Source: Bacillota bacterium
GTDB taxonomy: Bacteria > Bacillota > Clostridia > Christensenellales > UMGS416
DNA: 40,867 nucleotides
Assembly (NCBI GenBank): GCA_023422005.1
Contig: JAEZSC010000106.1
Location: 1-40,867 of the forward strand
Reading direction: 5' to 3'
In this document: piece after piece, positions 39,638 through 40,867 of the stretch
Layout of the letters: each line of letters opens with the position of its first letter
How positions within the stretch are numbered: the first letter of the stretch is position 1
Notes under the pieces: model-generated
The model's database searches: none
What the model was told of the DNA's origin: nothing
The model's input: the letters and a program-made list of their open reading frames with translations, nothing else
Made by a program: the position numbers and the translations under genes

Positions 39638-39847
39638 GCGGACTGCCAGTCCGCAGGGCAACGAATGATATTGCCGCCTTTCGGCGTCAATGATATTTGC
39701 GGCCGCAAATGGTATTCCGGAGTGATAATATATTCGCCTTCTTAATTGCCCGTGGGCAATATCATGGGCGCAAGCCCCAATATCACTGCGTAGCAATATC
39801 ATTCGCCGAAGGCGAATATAATTGAAAAGCCAAGCCGTAGGCTTGGT
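39638..39847. repeat. Array of mini-hairpins separated by AATATCAT/ATGATATT words
   Basis: Most of the 594-base gap before the tRNAs is repeats; 39497-39637 holds nothing I recognise. Short stems with 2-4 base loops (39638-39654, 39675-39686, 39696-39709, 39745-39760, 39766-39777, 39787-39795, 39802-39816) alternate with the 8-mer ATGATATT (39665, 39690) or AATATCAT/AATATCAC (39758, 39779, 39795). The 8-mers are near-constant while the hairpins differ in sequence. The orientation of the 8-mer flips about the middle. It ends in CCAAGCC-GTA-GGCTTGG plus a T-run. Confidence 0.75.
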
Positions 39848-39852
39848 TTTTC

Positions 39853-39865
39853 TTGGTGCGAGAAA
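39853..39865. repeat. Partial copy of tRNA-Leu 3' end
   Basis: TTGGTGCGAGAAA is identical to 40090-40102, the encoded CCA end and acceptor strand of tRNA-Leu, and after a short gap ACAGG also matches. It could be a decayed attachment site or a repeat remnant. The 225 bases between the copies hold hairpins but no gene. Confidence 0.4.
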
Positions 39866-39891
39866 TATACAGGCTCATGCGACATCTGATT

Positions 39892-39993
39892 GCCGCCAGA
39901 TGGCGGCGATGCTCATCGCTGCGCGATGACCGGCAATGCTCTTATAGCGCGAAGCCGCTATCCCGCATTGCCTGCGGTTCCTTGCTTCGCAGG
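39892..39993. repeat. Second hairpin cluster, nested cruciform
   Basis: GCCGCC-AGAT-GGCGGC (39892-39907), CATCGC-TGC-GCGATG (39914-39928), an outer stem GGCAATGC/GCATTGCC (39932-39939/39965-39972) enclosing TAGCG/CGCTA (39945-39949/39956-39960), and CCTGCG/CGCAGG (39971-39976/39988-39993). Non-coding. Confidence 0.6.
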
Positions 39994-40050
39994 TCGTGTT
40001 CTTTTCTTTCTGGCTCTTGCGGCAGATTCGGCGCTACCCATTTTGCGTAC

Positions 40051-40081
40051 CAAACAAGAAACCCCCGCATGACTGCGGGGG
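40051..40081 (-). terminator. Terminator of the tRNA operon
   Basis: On the minus strand an 8-bp stem (40062-40069/40074-40081, CCCCCGCA/TGCGGGGG) with loop GTCA is followed by TTTCTTGTTT. It starts nine bases after the CCA of tRNA-Leu. Confidence 0.85.
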
Positions 40082-40090
40082 CTTACTGTT

Positions 40091-40178
40091 TGGTGCGAGA
40101 AACAGGACTTGAACCTGCACGGCTGTTACCCCACTAGAACCTGAATCTAGCGCGTCTGCCAATTCCGCCATTCTCGCA
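40091..40178 (-). tRNA. tRNA-Leu (CAG)
   Basis: Class II tRNA with long variable arm. Acceptor TGCGAGA/TCTCGCA, anticodon loop TTCAGGT giving anticodon CAG. CCA is encoded at 40091-40093. Last gene of the eight-tRNA operon. Confidence 0.93.
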
Positions 40179-40191
40179 TGTTGTAGGAAAC

Positions 40192-40276
40192 TGGTGGAGG
40201 GGGGTGGATTCGAACCACCGAAATCGTAGATAGCAGATTTACAGTCTGCCCCCTTTGGCCACTCGGGAACCCCTCC
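40192..40276 (-). tRNA. tRNA-Tyr (GTA)
   Basis: Class II tRNA. Acceptor GGAGGGG paired with its 3' strand, anticodon stem GCAGA/TCTGC with loop CTGTAAA giving GTA. CCA is encoded. Confidence 0.93.
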
Positions 40277-40288
40277 ACGTTGGCTGCT

Positions 40289-40364
40289 TGGAGCTGGTGA
40301 TGGGACTCGAACCCGCAACCTGCTGATTACAAATCAGCTGCTCTGCCAATTGAGCTACACCAGC
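40289..40364 (-). tRNA. tRNA-Thr (TGT)
   Basis: Acceptor GCTGGTG/CACCAGC. Anticodon stem GCTGA/TCAGC with loop TTTGTAA giving TGT. CCA is encoded. Confidence 0.93.
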
Positions 40365-40365
40365 G

Positions 40366-40441
40366 TGGTGCCTCAGGACAGAATCGAACTGTCGACACAG
40401 GGATTTTCAGTCCCTTGCTCTACCGACTGAGCTACCGAGGC
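40366..40441 (-). tRNA. tRNA-Phe (GAA)
   Basis: Acceptor GCCTCGG/CTGAGGC with one G-U pair. Anticodon stem AGGGA/TCCCT with loop CTGAAAA giving GAA. CCA is encoded. Confidence 0.93.
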
Positions 40442-40446
40442 ATAAA

Positions 40447-40523
40447 TGGCGACCCGGAAGGGGCTCGAACCCTCGACCTCTAGCGTGACAGGCTAGCGTT
40501 CTAACCAACTGAACTACCGGGCC
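40447..40523 (-). tRNA. tRNA-Asp (GTC)
   Basis: Acceptor GGCCCGG/CCGGGTC with one G-U pair. Anticodon stem CTAGC/GCTAG with loop CTGTCAC giving GTC. CCA is encoded. Confidence 0.93.
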
Positions 40524-40539
40524 GCGTTGGATGGATGGA

Positions 40540-40616
40540 TGGTGGGCCTTCACGGACTCGAACCGCGGACCAATCGGATATAAGCCGACCGCTCTAACCA
40601 ACTGAGCTAAAGGCCC
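40540..40616 (-). tRNA. tRNA-Ile (TAT)
   Basis: Acceptor GGGCCTT/AAGGCCC. D-arm GCTC/GAGC, anticodon stem GTCGG/CCGAT, loop CTTATAT giving anticodon TAT for AUA codons. The T-arm CGCGG/CCGTG with TTCGAGT is normal, and CCA is encoded. Most bacteria read AUA with a CAT tRNA modified by TilS, so TAT is uncommon. Confidence 0.88.
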
Positions 40617-40637
40617 ACGCGCCGCGTTGGGAAGGAA

Positions 40638-40712
40638 TGGTGACCCCTAGGGGGCTCGAACCCCTGTTACCGCCGTGAAAGGGCGATGTCTTAACCACTT
40701 GACCAAGGGGCC
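40638..40712 (-). tRNA. tRNA-Glu (TTC)
   Basis: Acceptor GGCCCCT/AGGGGTC with one G-U pair. Anticodon stem TCGCC/GGCGG with loop CTTTCAC giving TTC. CCA is encoded. Confidence 0.93.
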
Positions 40713-40718
40713 ACGGAT

Positions 40719-40795
40719 TGGTCGGGGTGACAGGATTCGAACCTGCGGCCCCGTGGTCCCAAACCACGTGCGCTACCAAACTGCGCCACACCCCG
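40719..40795 (-). tRNA. tRNA-Pro (TGG)
   Basis: Acceptor CGGGGTG/CACCCCG. Anticodon stem CGTGG/CCACG with loop TTTGGGA giving TGG. CCA is encoded. First gene of the tRNA operon. Confidence 0.93.
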
Positions 40796-40832
40796 CAGCG
40801 TTAAGCGCCTGCTGTCCGAAGCGGCGAATAAT

Positions 40833-40862
40833 AATATACAATAAAGCCGCCCTCGTTGTCAA
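40833..40862 (-). promoter_or_regulatory. Promoter of the tRNA operon
   Basis: On the minus strand a perfect TTGACA (40857-40862), an 18-base spacer and TATATT (40833-40838), about 38 bases before tRNA-Pro. It probably drives all eight tRNAs as one transcript ending at 40051. Confidence 0.75.
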
Positions 40863-40867
40863 CCATG

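Noticed and set aside
39638..39847. CRISPR array
   Set aside because: The constant unit is only 8 bases, changes orientation, and the intervals are palindromes of unequal length. No cas gene is nearby.
39563..40137. Short ORFs over the hairpin arrays on both strands
   Set aside because: They translate repeats and have no ribosome sites.
40034..40791. Several minus-strand ORFs of 60-95 aa
   Set aside because: They run through tRNA genes, whose structures fully explain the sequence.

Overview
The window looks like the chromosome of an uncultured anaerobic, Gram-positive Clostridia-type gut bacterium (inference). The evidence is high-GC, densely packed coding DNA with strong AGGAGG-type ribosome sites, an LCP-type cell-wall glycopolymer ligase, several lipoproteins, eight tRNAs that all encode CCA, a heme-independent uroporphyrinogen-decarboxylase-like gene next to an AraC regulator, glycoside hydrolases of families 35 and 30, and hairpin-type intergenic repeats of a kind I associate with gut Clostridia. 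No database search was possible, so no species is claimed.

Layout. 1-1736: two ABC-2 type permeases, the first cut by the window edge, separated by a MITE-like insertion with a TA duplication. 1896-6862: a sorbitol-dehydrogenase-like zinc dehydrogenase facing a four-gene minus-strand operon (polysaccharide deacetylase, DUF1667 protein, FAD oxidoreductase, GlpA-like dehydrogenase) with its own promoter and a terminator in the leader. 6984-7230: a compound hairpin element. 7396-10260: three overlapping or adjacent genes for exported proteins (two lipoproteins and a repeat-rich surface protein). 10328-12265: a dispersed cruciform repeat and a GH35 beta-galactosidase. 12400-16892: an AT-richer accessory island of broken polymorphic-toxin tips with small immunity-like genes. 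16905-19913: URO-D family protein, divergent AraC regulator and an SrlD-like SDR dehydrogenase. 20279-23794: large lipoprotein with a C-terminal GH30 domain. 23865-28738: GAF/HD-GYP signalling protein, gpmA, GNAT, DinB-like protein, a tiny membrane protein and an LCP protein. 28775-38599: seven-gene minus-strand exopolysaccharide operon. 38915-39496: YdeI-like protein. 39638-39993: two arrays of small hairpins. 40091-40862: eight-tRNA operon with promoter and terminator.

The most unusual region is 12400-17040. The 3' end of the URO-D gene, with its terminator, is present three times: once in the intact gene and twice as antisense fragments. Each copy follows one toxin-tip/immunity module. The order is tip A + immunity, URO-D 3' copy 1, tip B + immunity, URO-D 3' copy 2, tip C + three immunity-type genes, intact URO-D. 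Tips B and C begin at the junction with a URO-D fragment and share a conserved pre-toxin sequence, but their toxins and immunity genes differ. This looks like an array of displaced orphan toxin/immunity cassettes that grew by recombination in conserved flanks. Other notable points are a flippase fused to acetyltransferase-like domains next to a paralogue of those domains, two distant copies of a compound hairpin element with a compensatory stem change, an array alternating an 8-nt AATATCAT word with unrelated mini-hairpins, and a tRNA-Ile with anticodon UAU.
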